From Chaetoderma sp. LZ-2023a (taxonomy: Eukaryota; Mollusca; Caudofoveata; Chaetodermatida; Chaetodermatidae): a DNA stretch of 64,000 bases. This document shows, in pieces, positions 20,505-31,835 of the stretch. Location of the stretch: positions 50,842,363 through 50,906,362 of the forward strand of contig CM067367.1 in assembly GCA_034401795.1 (NCBI GenBank), written 5' to 3'. The notes beneath the pieces are model-generated. The model searched no databases and was not told the origin of the DNA. It worked only from the letters and a program-made list of their open reading frames with translations. A program made the position numbers and the translations under genes. The stretch's first letter is position 1, and the number at the start of each line of letters is the position of its first letter.

Positions 20505-20720
20505 TTGTCCTCTTGATGGTAGGCCAGTGGGTAGAGCACTCGGCTCCCAAACGCTAGGCGGAAGGTGCCTGAGAATTGCTAGGTTTGAACCCCACTCGGG
20601 TCGAAAGTTGAAAAGGGTAAAATTACATTCCAGGTGATGAATGAGCTACATCCTATTGCCAGTGCGTCGTCAAAGACACGGTTCATAGAACTAGTGCTTG
20701 ACAATAATAAAAACTACTAT
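20505..20720 (+). mobile_element. tRNA-derived SINE
   Basis: A tRNA-like head carries an A-box-like word GGCCAGTGGGTAGAGCA (20522-20538) and a B-box GGTTTGAACCCC (20582-20593), the two internal RNA polymerase III promoter elements. The long middle segment (AACGCTAGGCGGAAGG) suggests a type II tRNA ancestor or insertion. A body of about 110 bp follows, with the tail TTGACAATAATAAAAACTAC. A truncated copy of the same body lies at 20280-20358. Confidence 0.65.
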
Positions 20721-22385
20721 GACGATGAAGACGACGACTGCTGCTACTAGTACTACCTCGGTGCCACGACCGCACCCATGACCGCACCCATGACCGCAAA
20801 CGCAACAATGGCAATGATGATAATAACGACGGCGATAACAACAGAGGTATATTCAGGAGTTTGGAAGTCTTTATGGGATCGAGATCCGTCCTTGTTTACA
20901 GTGCGCCATTTTTTTCCCATCATTATCAACATCACCATCAGTCATCGTTATCAGTCATCGTCAGTGTTGTCGTTGTTATCCTCGTCCCCATAACCACCAT
21001 CACCACCAGGACCGCCAGCTCCTCCTTCACCATCCATCGCCACCACCATCTCACTTTCTTTTCCTGTCAGTATTTTTTGTGTTAGCAGTCTTCCCCCATC
21101 ACCCTAGTGTTCTGATTGGGGTTATATTGTTTTGAGGTTGATTGTGGTTGATAGTTATGCATCACATGTTGAAACAAACTCGATATAATGGATTTTGGCG
21201 CATCACACCCAAAGTACTGTGTTAAGATGTGAGCCAAATCGGACCATTAGTTCCCGAAATATCCACAGATCCAGTGTTTATCCGACCTGGATCAGGATTC
21301 TTTTATCTGAATATGGTCAAAGTCCGCAAATCCTCTTGCATGGCAACCTCGTTCGATGTGTTAAAATTTTAGTCAAATCGAGTAGTTTTTAGATATTTTC
21401 CGGAATATTCTTTTGTGATTGGCTAACTGACTAAGAAGATGGTGGTTTATTGAACTGTGATCTGCAGCTAAACACCCATAAGATTTAATTACTACCCGCC
21501 TGTTTGCCTGCCTGCCTACCTGCCTGCCTGCCTGCCTGTCTGTCTGTCTGTCTGTCTGTCAGAACCGTTTGGTAGAATTCAACCAAATTTGTTATGTGAG
21601 CTAACCATATGATTACAGATTAGATGAGAACATTTATATTCGGCTCTGTCTCCTATGGTCAGGGGTGTGGTCAACAGTTTACCTATAAACATCTCATTCT
21701 TTGCGATATCTCGACCAAAATCGTTCAGTGAAATTCAACCGTATTTGTTATATGCGTTATCCATATCATTATCTCAGAAATGCGGGAAGGGTGGGCTGGC
21801 GGGGTGGGGAGAAATTTGACGCATCAAAAACAGGGTGCGGATTTCAAATGAGGCAATTTAGTTTTTCTTGTTGCAGTGGTGTGTCGTGATGGTGATGGCG
21901 GATGTGGTGGTGGTGGCTATGGTAGTGATGGTTTGTGCTGATGTGTTTCTTTCAGTAGTGGTGGTGTTTACTATTGCAGGTGTTCTATTGGCATTGATGC
22001 GGGTTGAATTTGTTAGTATGATGATGGTGGTTCTGAGAACCTTTTACAACAGCGCCACGACTGGTCGTAGCTGTTACTGTTGGTGGTTATGTCGTTATTG
22101 GCAGCAGCATCAGTGGCTGCCGTGTCAGCAGCGATGGTGGCGGCGGTGGCCACGGCTGCGGCAATGGTGTGTGCTGGCATATGCGTGCTAGCGTGCATGT
22201 ACGCGTGCGAGCGTGCGTGTGTGTTTGACGAAGGAAGAGGCATAGAGTTGCTTATTTGTTCCCTCTCACCAAACTACAATATCCTTTTTTATGTTTAGAA
22301 AATCACGCATAGTATATGAAAATGATTACTCATTGCCCTACGCAGATTGCAAAGTCGCTCAGTTAACTAGACCTTACTATTTGGC
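20721..22385. other. Low-complexity DNA, no recognisable gene
   Basis: Triplet-rich segments at 20703-20850 and 20920-21055; a (TGCC)n/(TGTC)n run at 21496-21560; a GTGGTGATGG-rich tract at 21885-22190 and GCGTGC words at 22185-22225. No frame here has recognisable motifs. Confidence 0.6.
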
Positions 22386-22389
22386 TGGC

Positions 22390-22837
22390 ACGCATATCTT
22401 TGATATGCAAATGCATATCTTTGATATGCAAATAAACTAATTGAATTTATCTACACGCAGATCGATGACGTCAGCGGTGTTGGCATTTTCAAAATATCCT
22501 GGAGTTCGTGCAAGGTGGAATAGCTTGTCTGAGAGAGAATTACTAATCGATTTATATCAGATTTTGAATGGATATTTATCCTGGATCGTACTTGGATAGA
22601 ACGTAATTATCAGCATATATATTTCTTCTTTTTTTCCCTCTGTATTTTATTTGAAGAAACATTGACATTGGCGCTCTCCTTAGATGCGTTACACACACGG
22701 CATCAAAAAGTGAATGGGACGGATTTAGATGTGACGAGCTCTTTTAATAGACTGGAGGTGTGGGGAAGAGAATAAGGCATCCACAAAACAATATGGATTA
22801 CTTGATACAAATCGCAAACATGAATAATTAATTCACT
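22390..22837 (-). repeat. Dispersed repeat R, copy 3 (inverted), interrupted by a LINE
   Basis: Reverse complement of the R sequence (AATTAGTTTATTTGCATATC, GAGAGAAT, GAGCTCTTTTAATA, CGCAAACATGAATAATTAATTC). Homology stops at 22845 and resumes at 24655 with CAAAAAAATTTC..CATAATGACCCTTCAGCC, so a 1.8 kb LINE was inserted into it. Confidence 0.85.
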
Positions 22838-22845
22838 TACTATTT

Positions 22846-24646
22846 TTAGCAGATGAAATCACTGCCACGGATGACTGTCACAAAATGTTTCGGGCAGCCC
22901 AGGCTCCGAGAGTTACTGACTACACACCACCACTCATTGTAGACAACTCTGAAGGGAAAAGCCGAGGCGATCCGAGAATGGTTCAAGGAACAGTTCACAG
23001 ACAACGATGATGAGCCCTTGCACCCGTTCTCAGGAAACCCCAGGCCATTACTAACACCAATTAAAACAGCAGAAGTTGAGAAGGCACTTAAAGCCCTGAA
23101 GAATGGGCGTGCATCTGGACCTGATGGCAAGAGTAATGAACTATTCAAATATGCAAGTAACATTACCTCAAAACCGATCACGCACCTAACCAATTAAGTT
23201 TTTATGCACCACCTTCCCATCGACGCTGTAGGCCAAGGCACCCTTATCGCACTACCCAAATCCAAGAAGCCATCTGGCCCCCAGCCAATCTGCGGCCCAT
23301 TGTGCTCCTCAACAGCATACGGAAAATCCTATCGAATGTTACTCTATGCTGCATCCGAGACAAGATCAATTACTTCACCGAATCATGTCAAAGTGGCGTC
23401 AAACGTTGACGCAGCTGCGCCGACATTGTATTGGCTCAACGCATGCTTGTGTCGGTAGTCATGTCCAAGCACTGGGGTTTCCACAAAATGGGCATTACCA
23501 TGTCGCGAGCCTTCGACATACCTAAACGCTCAAAGATCCTAGATGTACTACGGCAGGCCAGGTGCAATGAAGATGAGCTACGACTAGTGAGACTACTGCT
23601 TGCAGACACCAAGCTGAGAGTACGAGTCAAGTCAGTGAAGTCTGTAGAGTTTGAGACATCAATCGGCTCCCCACAGGGAGATGGTCTATCTCCGGTGCTT
23701 TTCACCTGCTACCTTGCTGCTGCATTGAAATCTGTGCGGAAAAGTTTCACAAAACCAAACCCCAACCCACCAACCCCCACCCCCACCCCCACCCCAGTGT
23801 CAATACTGGGCATGCCACTAGAGATGGAATATGCCGACGATGTGGACTTCATAGACGAGGAAAAGAAACCTGTTGACTAACTTCTCCCAATAGTTGCAAG
23901 CACCCTAAAAATCTCTTTATGAATGAATCCAGAACAGAGTAGTTCACCTACATATACCTATCTACCATTCATGAAACTCTAGAAAATTACGTGGCAGCGA
24001 ATCATGGAGGAAAAGTAAAATCCTGGGCTCACTGCTTTGCAGTACTGCTGACATTTCTGCATGCTGCGTCATGGGGAACATCGCTTTCCAGTCCTTCTGG
24101 AAGCCATGGATTCGTAGATATAAAGAGGCTACGTTTATACAATGCAACCTGCGTATCCGCGATGCTGTATAACTGTAACAGCTGGGCAGCGCCAAACGCA
24201 GCTCTAGACAAACCCGATGCCTGCCACCGCAAACACCTACGCACCATCACTAGACACCGATGGCCAGACAGCATAATTTTCAACGATGCACTGTACAATA
24301 TGTGTATTACGTCGCTGCTGTCTGTAAATGTCGCCCAGCAAAGATGGTCCATGTTTGGCCATGTGCTAAGGATGCCAGAAGAGACACCAGCACAGAGAGC
24401 CTTTTATTCGCCCTACTCGGAGCCAACAAATACAAAGCCAGGAGAGGACGTCATTGAATGAATCTGCTAAGCGTGCTCTGAGGTGACCTCAAGAAAGCAG
24501 GACTCGGTACAGTCAAGGCAAGAATGAATCTGAGGAAGCTAAGGATTTTGGCTGAGGACAAGACGCAGTGGGCAAAAGCGAAGAAGGACTGATTGCAGCT
24601 GTAGGATGTTTCTACTACTACAGCCGCAGAATACAGTAATCATACA
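22846..24646 (+). mobile_element. Non-LTR retrotransposon, 5' truncated, with TACTATTT target duplication
   Basis: Bounded by the 8 bp direct repeat TACTATTT at 22838-22845 and 24647-24654 and inserted into repeat R copy 3. The 3' end reads TACAGCCGCAGAATACAGTAATCATACA, with no poly(A). The same 3' end occurs in the copy at 55157-55893. Contents are a decayed reverse transcriptase. Confidence 0.85.
22880..24595 (+). pseudogene. LINE reverse transcriptase, frameshifted
   Basis: Plus-strand pieces in order: EAIREWFKEQFTDNDDEPLH and ALKNGRASGPDGKSNELFKY (fingers entry), NLRPIVLLNSIRKIL, TMSRAFDIPKRSKILDVL, LRLVRLLLADTKLRVRV, FETSIGSPQGDGLSPVLFT, and the catalytic EYADDVDFI at about 23829-23855. 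After more breaks come KSKILGSLLCSTADI, FQSFWKPWIR, RLYNATCVSAMLYNCNSW, HRKHLRTITRHRWPDSI and VAQQRWSMFGHVLRMP (thumb and C-terminal domain). A Pro-Thr repeat (PNPNPPTPTPTPTPV, ~23758-23800) is inserted in frame just before the active site. The class (Nimb/RTE-like or I-like) is not certain. At least four frame breaks. Confidence 0.8.
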
Positions 24647-24654
24647 TACTATTT

Positions 24655-24710
24655 ATTTACAAAAAAATTTCTTAATTTCATAATGACCCTTCAGCCTTAA
24701 TGTAGCCGAT
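24655..24710 (-). repeat. Dispersed repeat R, copy 3, part beyond the LINE
   Basis: Inverted match to 19336-19390 (GGCTGAAGGGTCATTATG, then AAGAAATTT words). Together with 22390-22837 it rebuilds one R copy. Confidence 0.75.
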
Positions 24711-25230
24711 AGGCCTATGTGGTCCAGCATAATACCGTAGACCTACGTAATATACTATTTTCAAATAATGTATGTTCCACGATAATTTACAAAACCGCTA
24801 ATGAAAGTAAATCGAAATGTTTTTTAGTGAACATAACTAAAATTACTAATGTTTGTGTCGTCTGCTCAAACTAATCTAATCATATTACATAAAATAATCA
24901 AATGAGCTAGAATAGATGCAATATTTTTCACACACAATTAAAGCAAAGTAGCCGACATATAATAGAATAGCGCTAGGGATTTAGAGTTTTCTGTCATACG
25001 TGCATACCGTATTGTGTTTTATTACTGGTAATCTAGTCATCTATCAAAAAATGGATGAACGATGGCTGTTTAAGTTTATTATATAATTTCCATTTATTGA
25101 ATAAGACGTCACCCCACGCACCCACCTCCCACTATGGTCATTTTACCATGTCTAAAAGCTATACATTCGTGACTCCATCGACATCACGGGACACACAATA
25201 TCGCGTAGATGGCGCTATCAGACAAACTGG
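24711..25230. other. No recognisable gene
   Basis: A/T-rich DNA upstream of the second unassigned gene copy. It was searched for the terminal repeat of the 8.8 kb transposon (TAGTGCAGTC); none seen. Confidence 0.5.
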
Positions 25231-25233
25231 AAA

Positions 25234-28200
25234 ATGTGCGTGCTCTGTCAACTGGACAGTTATGAAAGGCTTGTCTACCCAGATAAAAGTAGAAAGAAGT
25301 CACCAGGATATGAACATCTTGCACAAAATATAATCCAGTTCCACACCCTGAGCGCTGTTCTTATAAATATTGATACATCTGGGCTCGATGACGGTTCACG
25401 TGTCTGTCAGACATTTCAAATTAGCAATGCTTGTTGGCATAAATCTTGTTGGTTGCTATTTTGTTACATGAAATTGCAGCGTGCTCTGAATATTGCCACG
25501 AGAAAGAGAAAGCAAACTGAAAATATTGACAAACCTAGTCCGGTTAAGACAAGAGTAGTCATGGCAACAACGGTTGTATAGTGCTCAACAAGATACAAAA
25601 ATGTTTTTCTGTCACAAGACGGATGAGAAAGAACATCTGCACAGTGCTGCTACAGCCAATATAGATGCAACAGCTAGGGAATGTGCTACAGAGTTAGTTA
25701 CTTTTAGCAAAGTTGGCAGCTAGTGATATCGTTGCAGTCGACGGCATGTATCATTTGACTTGCCTAACTGAGTTGCGAAAGCGTCTAAGAGCTCATAAAC
25801 GTGAGTGGTATAGAGAAAAGACAGAGTCATCTGTAGAGGCTTTGGTGTTCGGGAAACTAGTTGTCTACATTGAAGACATTCGCCTGGATGAAACAATAAT
25901 TCAAACTTTCGGAACTTGTAAAAACGTATCAAACTAGGTTGAGTGAACTAGGATCAGACGAGGTGCAGACTAGCCATGTCCATTCCACAAGATTGAAGGG
26001 CAGGTTATTATTTCAGATTCCAGATCTAAGAGCAGAGCAACAAGATAGAGGCGTTTTGTTACTTTTCAACAATGACATCGGACCTGCGATCAAACGGGCT
26101 GTAGCAGAAGATATGGACAGGGATGCAATGCATTTAGTTAGGGCAGCACAAATTATACGCAAAGACATGTCTGAGAAAGCATATGAATTTACATGCTCTT
26201 TGGAACAGGTGTGAACGTGAAGCAGTTCCTCAGTCCCTTAATGCACTTGTGCGAATGATTCTCGAGGGCTCGAATATTTTTTGAACATCAGAGTCACGCA
26301 CATACCACAAAAGAGAGAACTGCGCTAGCTCTTTCAGAACTTTTACTGTTCAACAGTGTAAAGCGATCACGCATTTCATATGGCATCCGACACAATAAGG
26401 CAAGAGAGGCACCATTGCCTATCTATCTCAGCATGCTCATCCATGCTAAAACGCGAAAAAGAGATCTGATAGATAGACTTCACCAATTGGGATTGTGCAT
26501 TTCATATGATAGATTAATAACAATCTCAACTAACATCACAAACGCTATCTGTGCCAAGTACCATACAGAACAGCGTGTGTGTCCTCCTCAGCTCAAGGGC
26601 GGTCTATTCACTTGCAGTGCAATCCTAGTGCTCGTACTTCACAGGACTCCTTTCACGAGACAGCGATGTCGTTGATGCAGTTCGCAACAGAAGACATACC
26701 AGGGGATCACAGTAGAGCTGGGCGGTATTGATATTTACATGACGGTATCGGTACCATGCAAAAATACCGCGGTACCACGGTATGCCGTCATCTGAGCTTG
26801 AGGCATGCCACGAAATTAGAAAAAAAATGTCCATTTCCTTTTCACTTCCATCTCCAATCAACGGTAAACATAGGTAAAATAAATAAATCGGCTTCCTGAT
26901 TTAGAGAAGAAAAACATGGCTGTTTAGTTTCACGATTTTATTAGGTCACTATTTTTATTGACGTAATGTCATTCACGGGAATATCGGTCAAAGGGTGTGG
27001 TCGACTCGCTAACTATAACCCGCTGTTTGAGACATTGGGGTGCACTATTTTCAATCTCGATTGTTCTTGCTATTAATGCGTGCGACCAGCAAACGGTAAA
27101 TTGTATTTTGGAAATCGAGAGCTTTGATAAACAGAGTCCAGACAAAATCCGCGAGTATTTAAACGGGGCGAGTGTTGTACTCTTTTATTTCTGTTGGAGT
27201 CGTATATTCTGTTACTCGCGAAAACAGGCCTATACACATACAAATAACACGACATTGAATATAGCCAATTCCAAAGCTTCTGATAATTACCGAGTAACCG
27301 ATGTGCAGACCCGTTACTAGCCATGCTTCACGTGAACAATGCGTGTAAAAAGCTATTTCCGCGAACAATGAATTACAAAAACTAAAACACTATAATTTTA
27401 GGTGTCGTTACTTAAACTGGATTTAATCCTTAAAGAAATTTTTTTAAACAAGCCACAAAAATAAAAAAAATAACGACTTCAACGCTGCTCGTTGTTAATA
27501 AATTAGCACGTGATCAAAACGGCGCGAGCAAATACTACGTTTCAGCAAATGTTCATTGATAAATTGAGCATAGTAATGTATTTTTCCACGGTCTAGTTCA
27601 TGAACAACCAAAATTCTGTTCAAAAAAGCTGTTGTGTTTGAATAGCACGCAGTTTGTATGTTATTTTGTTATTCTAGCGTGTTTGTTCGGTGACACAATG
27701 CTTGGAGTAATACATTACAAATAATAGAAACTGGAATAGGGAATATATTATCGTGTAATTACTACCGGCGGACGGCCAGAGAAACAAAGCAATTTTACCG
27801 TGAGACTTTCAAGACGTACGTTTGACATACAATTCTGCCTGTCATTATTTTGTAATTGACGTCTTGATGTTTGTTTTTACAACGACCCTCTCACCTCAAC
27901 TCGGCTAATAGTTTGGGATGCCTGTATTTTTTACACTATTAGCACCTGTTTACCCTTGGTCAAGTAAGATTTTATGAATATATTTCTCAAATATTGCTCA
28001 AACATTATGGACGGTATTCACGGTATTTGGAAATGTCAACGGTCACGGTATCGGTTCACGGTATACCGCGGTCCTCACGGTACTACCGTCAGACCGCCCA
28101 GCTCTAGATCACAGTCTGGTTAATGAAAAGACAATTGCTCCACTTCCAGCCAGTTATACCATAGAGTTGTACCTCCAGCTACTAAAACTTCTGATGCTAT

Positions 28201-29136
28201 TGTGCCTGTCAGACAAGGAGCCCTAAACCCTGACCCAATCATGATCAGTGAAGATGATGAGGAATGGGCTGCATATCATATAAGTCAACAGCCTCAACTG
28301 AACAAAATGTTAACACATGTAGCGCTTCTTCCTCTGTTGTGTGAGAATGCCCACTCAACGTGTTTGATATTACATGCAATGAACATAATTAAACATGCAG
28401 TACATCACCTAAACCCGGAACAGATTCCAATAGTTGCTGCAGACAAGCCACTATTTGCTATTGCTAAACAAGTACAGTGGTCATGTCCAGATACTCATGG
28501 AGAGGACAAAATCGTGGTGATGATGGGTGGCATACATATGGAAATGAACGTTTTCTAAAATTACTCGGAGATTGGCCTCAGAGAAGTAGCTGGACAACAT
28601 CGCTAGTACAGGCTAACATTGCGACAACTGGGCGCACGGATTCTATGCTAACTGGCGCACATGTTACGCATAATAAACATGCGCACCACGTGACAGCAGC
28701 TAGTTTACACATACTACAACAACGTGCATATCAAAAGTATCTGCTAAGAGTACCAGTTGGGAAAATTGCGCTTTCCTTTGATGAATGGATCATTCTACAA
28801 TGTTCAGAGTAACCCCATTATAAACATTGGGCACTGACTCTGCAGTTGGAATTGATGCTGCTACAGTATGTTAGATCAATCCGTGAAAGAAATTTCCAGA
28901 TGTATGTCCCAATGCTTGTTACAGATAATTCCCTGGCTTTTCGCACTAAATCACACCACCTATGCTAGGTGGTTACCAGTGCATATCAGTGACATGACTA
29001 ATCTTTCTACAACACATCCTGAGGTGTACAAGCAGTTTGATAATGGACATTTTGCAATACAGAAAACCCAACATGTTTTTTTCAGCAATCTCCATCGACC
29101 AATGTCATAAACAAACCAATGCACTCATACCCTCTA
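25234..29136 (+). pseudogene. Unassigned multi-copy transposon gene, N-terminal and middle part (copy 2)
   Basis: Plus-strand pieces line up as one protein. 25234-25581: a Cys/His start (CVLCQLDSYERL and later CWHKSCWLLF) and a basic stretch. 25713-26214: HLTCLTELRKRLRAHKREWY, VYIEDIRLDETIIQTF, SHVHSTRLKGRLLFQIPDLR, GVLLLFNNDIGPAIK, HLVRAAQIIRKDM. 26415-26640: PLPIYLSMLIHAKTRKRDLI, GLCISYDRL, VCPPQLKGGLFT, the part shared with copy 1. A hAT element splits the gene at 26713-28106. It resumes APLPASYT, EEWAAYHISQQPQLNKML, NPEQIPIVAADKPLFAIAKQ, GEDKIVVMMGGIHMEM, GDWPQRSSWTTSLVQANIAT, HNKHAHHVTAASLHILQQRA, FALNHTTYARWLPVHISDM and ends SIDQCHKQTNALI at 29136, where DIRS sequence starts. Several stops and frameshifts. 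The role is unknown; the C-terminal nuclease-like part is missing here. Confidence 0.7.
26713..28106. mobile_element. Non-autonomous hAT element with perfect 8-bp TSD
   Basis: Starts TAGAGCTGGGCGGTATTGAT at 26713 and ends with ACCGCCCAGCTCTA at 28106, so the first 14 bases are perfectly inverted. It is flanked by GATCACAG at 26705-26712 and GATCACAG at 28107-28114. An 8 bp duplication and this end sequence are diagnostic of hAT. Subterminal regions are full of CGGTA/TACCG words, likely transposase-binding repeats. The 1394 bp interior has no transposase; a 107-codon plus frame at 26997-27320 has no recognisable motif. The insertion splits the copy 2 gene between codons for GDH and SLV. Confidence 0.93.
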
Positions 29137-30095
29137 CCATCTACCCTCCCTGGGCATTCCGACGCCTATCGTTGGTGGAAGGCTAATACGTTTCATCAAG
29201 GCATGGCGAGGTGTGACGTTAGACAGTCTGGTCATGGGATGGATATCTCATAGATACATAGCAGAATGGTGGGACATCCCTCCACAAAATCTGTCTTTGG
29301 CGCCAGTCACAACTCCCATACCAAGGGAACCAGACAAGTTAGAAGCCATTCAATACGAAGTGTCAGGCTTGCTTCTGAAGGGAGCAATAAAGCCACCAAA
29401 CCAGCACACTCCGCACTTCTATTCAAACATGTTCCTTGTTCCCAAGAGCACAGGGGGTGGAGATCCCATACTCAATCTCAGGCCATTGAATTGGTTCATC
29501 CATATGCCTCGATTTAAAATGGAAACACCTAGGATGCTAATGGCGGGATTGAGGAAAAGAATGTGATGTGTATCAATCAATCCGAAAGATGCATATTTCC
29601 ACATTCCAATAAACAAGAGCTGTCACAGGTTTCTGCGATTCACGTTTCAGAATCGTGTCTGTGAGTTTGTTGTGCTCCCATTTGGCCTGTCGACAGCTCC
29701 AAGGGTTTTCACCAGAGTGGTCTTAACAGTGCCAGCGCTTTTCAGAAAAGAGAATGGGGCGCTTCACACATACATAGACGATTGGCTTGCGATTCGATCT
29801 GGAGAAGGGCATTGTTTATCCATCAGAGCCGAGGCTCGGCTCGTTGCACGCCAGTCTCCAGAATTTCGAGTGGAAAAGCATATTCAGACAAGGAAGTTTC
29901 TTCAGATGCTGGGCATGATGGTCTCCATGGAGCAAGTGTTCCCGTACGCTGCTCTAATGCAAAGACCTATCCAGTTGTATCTGATGTCTCTGGGGAAACA
30001 GAAAACAGACCTCTTGTCAAAACCCGTACCAGATTTGGAGTCGATTATGACGCATCTTGCATGGTGGAAGGAGCGTCAGAATCTCCTAGTAGGAG
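29137..30095 (+). pseudogene. DIRS reverse transcriptase
   Basis: From about 29145: SLGIPTPIVGGRLIRFIKAW, WWDIPPQNLSLAPVTTPIPR, GAIKPPNQHTPHFYSNMFLV, KSTGGGDPILNLRPLNWFI, FKMETPRMLMAGL. After a TGA near 29564 and a frame change come SINPKDAYFHIPI, RFLRFTFQNRVCEF, LPFGLSTAPRVFTRVVL and the catalytic TYIDDWLAI (about 29770-29796, Y-I-D-D). These are DIRS-type RT blocks. The sequence continues TRKFLQMLGMMVSMEQVFPY. The stop and frameshift indicate decay. Confidence 0.85.
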
Positions 30096-30725
30096 TTTCA
30101 CTTCACCCATCCACCCCAAGCTGTCCTTGTACACGGATACATCGCTGGAGGGGTGTGGGCCTGCCTGTGAGAACACCAGGTGTCGGGCACATGGACTCCC
30201 TTAGAGAGTCGGCTGCAAATCAATCTGTCACGGGAGGCACTATCACTGGAGAGGTTTCTTCCAGAAATCAGGGGCACGGTGATATTGATGCAGTCAGACA
30301 GGGGTGTCTCCGACACTGTGTATGAAAGTGTGTAACTTGATTCAATGGTGCAGGAATTACTCAGTTGTTTTGAAAGTAGCTCACATTCCTGGGTGATTGA
30401 ACATTCTGGTGGATGCTTTGTCTTGCAGACAGAGAATTCTGCCAAGAGAATGGTCTCCCAACCCTCCAGTTCTATAAAGGATCTTCGAGCATTTGGGGCA
30501 ACCACAACGTGGACTTGTTCACCACAAAGGAAAATTCTCAAATCATGGCTTATGTCTCGCTGATTTCGGAACCAAATGCTGTCGATACAGATGCTCTGCC
30601 GATAAGCTGGAAAGGGATGCACACGTACGACTACCGACACACCATCCTTCTCCCTGTTGGTGAAAATTTGAGAGGACCCTTGCCTGGTCCGGTTCACGGA
30701 GCTTCTGGATCTGTTGGTGGATAAT
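30096..30725 (+). pseudogene. DIRS RNase H and connector
   Basis: HPKLSLYTDTSLEGCGP (30111-30161; the D of YTD is the first catalytic Asp) opens the RNase H. The middle is badly broken. The end resumes as VLKVAHIPGWLNILVDALSC (about 30370-30425), PREWSPTLQFYKG, NHNVDLFTTKEN and NAVDTDALPISWKG. The last three are typical of the domain following RNase H in DIRS elements. RNase H would remove the RNA template during reverse transcription. Confidence 0.75.
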
Positions 30726-30794
30726 CCAATACAGCTGCCCAAGATTCCGAACATAATCTCACAAGCCAAGGGCCGCTTCCTACACGAGGGCCCA

Positions 30795-31835
30795 AAATTT
30801 TCAATTTGACTGCATGGATGTTATCAAACAACGTTCCACGTCAGAAGGCTTTTCTCAACATACTGCGAGTTTCATCGCAGCCGTGAGAAGGAAGTCAACT
30901 TTCAAGTCATATAACAACAAGGTTAGCAAATTTGCAGAATGGTGTAAAGGAAAGGATCTCGATCCCCTTCAAACCACTGTTTAGCAAATAGCAGACTTTC
31001 TCTGTGAGCTATTCTTTACTGGATTATCTCCCGTCACGATCGCTGGATATAAGTCAGCTTTGGCATCAGTTATCCCTTGTCTAGCCAACAGGGATCGTTC
31101 AGAGGTGACCAAGTTAAACGTGATGGTGAAGAGAATGCGCAATCTCCAATCGAGACAACCAGTAGTTATTCCAGCCTGGAGTCTATCTTTGGTGTTTAAT
31201 GTGCGAACCAAGCACACTTTCGAACCCATGGGGTCAGTTAGTCTAAAGCATTTGACTCTTAAGGCGGTCTTTCTAGTGGCAGCTTCCTCAGCAAGAAGGT
31301 GCAGTGAGATCCATGCGCTTTCAGCAGAGAATGACCGATTTATTTCTCTGGAGGTCTGTGACCGCTTCCAAGAGCAGAATTTCTGTCAAAGAACCAATCT
31401 TTGAAATATCCCGGCAAACCGATCATTTTACTGAAATTAAGTCGGTTTGATCATGATGTCAGTGCCTGATGTCCGGACCGTGCTTTGACTAAGTACAAGA
31501 AACGGATGGACTCTCTATGGTCAGATGATAGGCATCTGTGGATCTGCCATAAAAAGCATATGGCGTAGCACCCATGGATACAATATCTCGTTCGGTAGTC
31601 GAATCCATTCAGACTACCAACGAAATCGGGACCGGTCACCACGGGCAATGTGCCAGAGCCCATGATGTCAGAGGAAAGGCCACCTCGACTGCCCTATACA
31701 ATGGACAGCATGGCCCTTGCACAATGGCACTGTGAGTCCTCATTCACGGACTACTATATGAGGGATATGTCAGACTCAGCCAATCCTCTCACTTTAGCAG
31801 TATTAAACGCTAGATAATGGACCACACTGATCGTT
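30795..31835 (+). pseudogene. DIRS tyrosine recombinase
   Basis: The N-terminal core-binding part reads SFKSYNNKVSKFAEWCKGKD (about 30898-30955), QIADFLCELFFTGLSPVTIA, YKSALASVIPCLANRDRSEV and MVKRMRNLQSRQPVVIPAWS. The catalytic part continues KHLTLKAVFLVAASSARRCS (SARR contains the first catalytic Arg) and, in a shifted frame, ARAHDVRGKATSTALYNG (H-x2-R box, about 31650-31705) and FTDYYMRDM (likely nucleophile Tyr, ~31745-31775). This enzyme integrates the circular DIRS intermediate without target duplication. Stops and frame breaks show it is inactive. Confidence 0.8.

Noticed and set aside
26997-27320. 107-codon frame inside the hAT element as a transposase remnant
   Set aside because: No hAT motif (no C-terminal dimerisation block) and the element is clearly non-autonomous.
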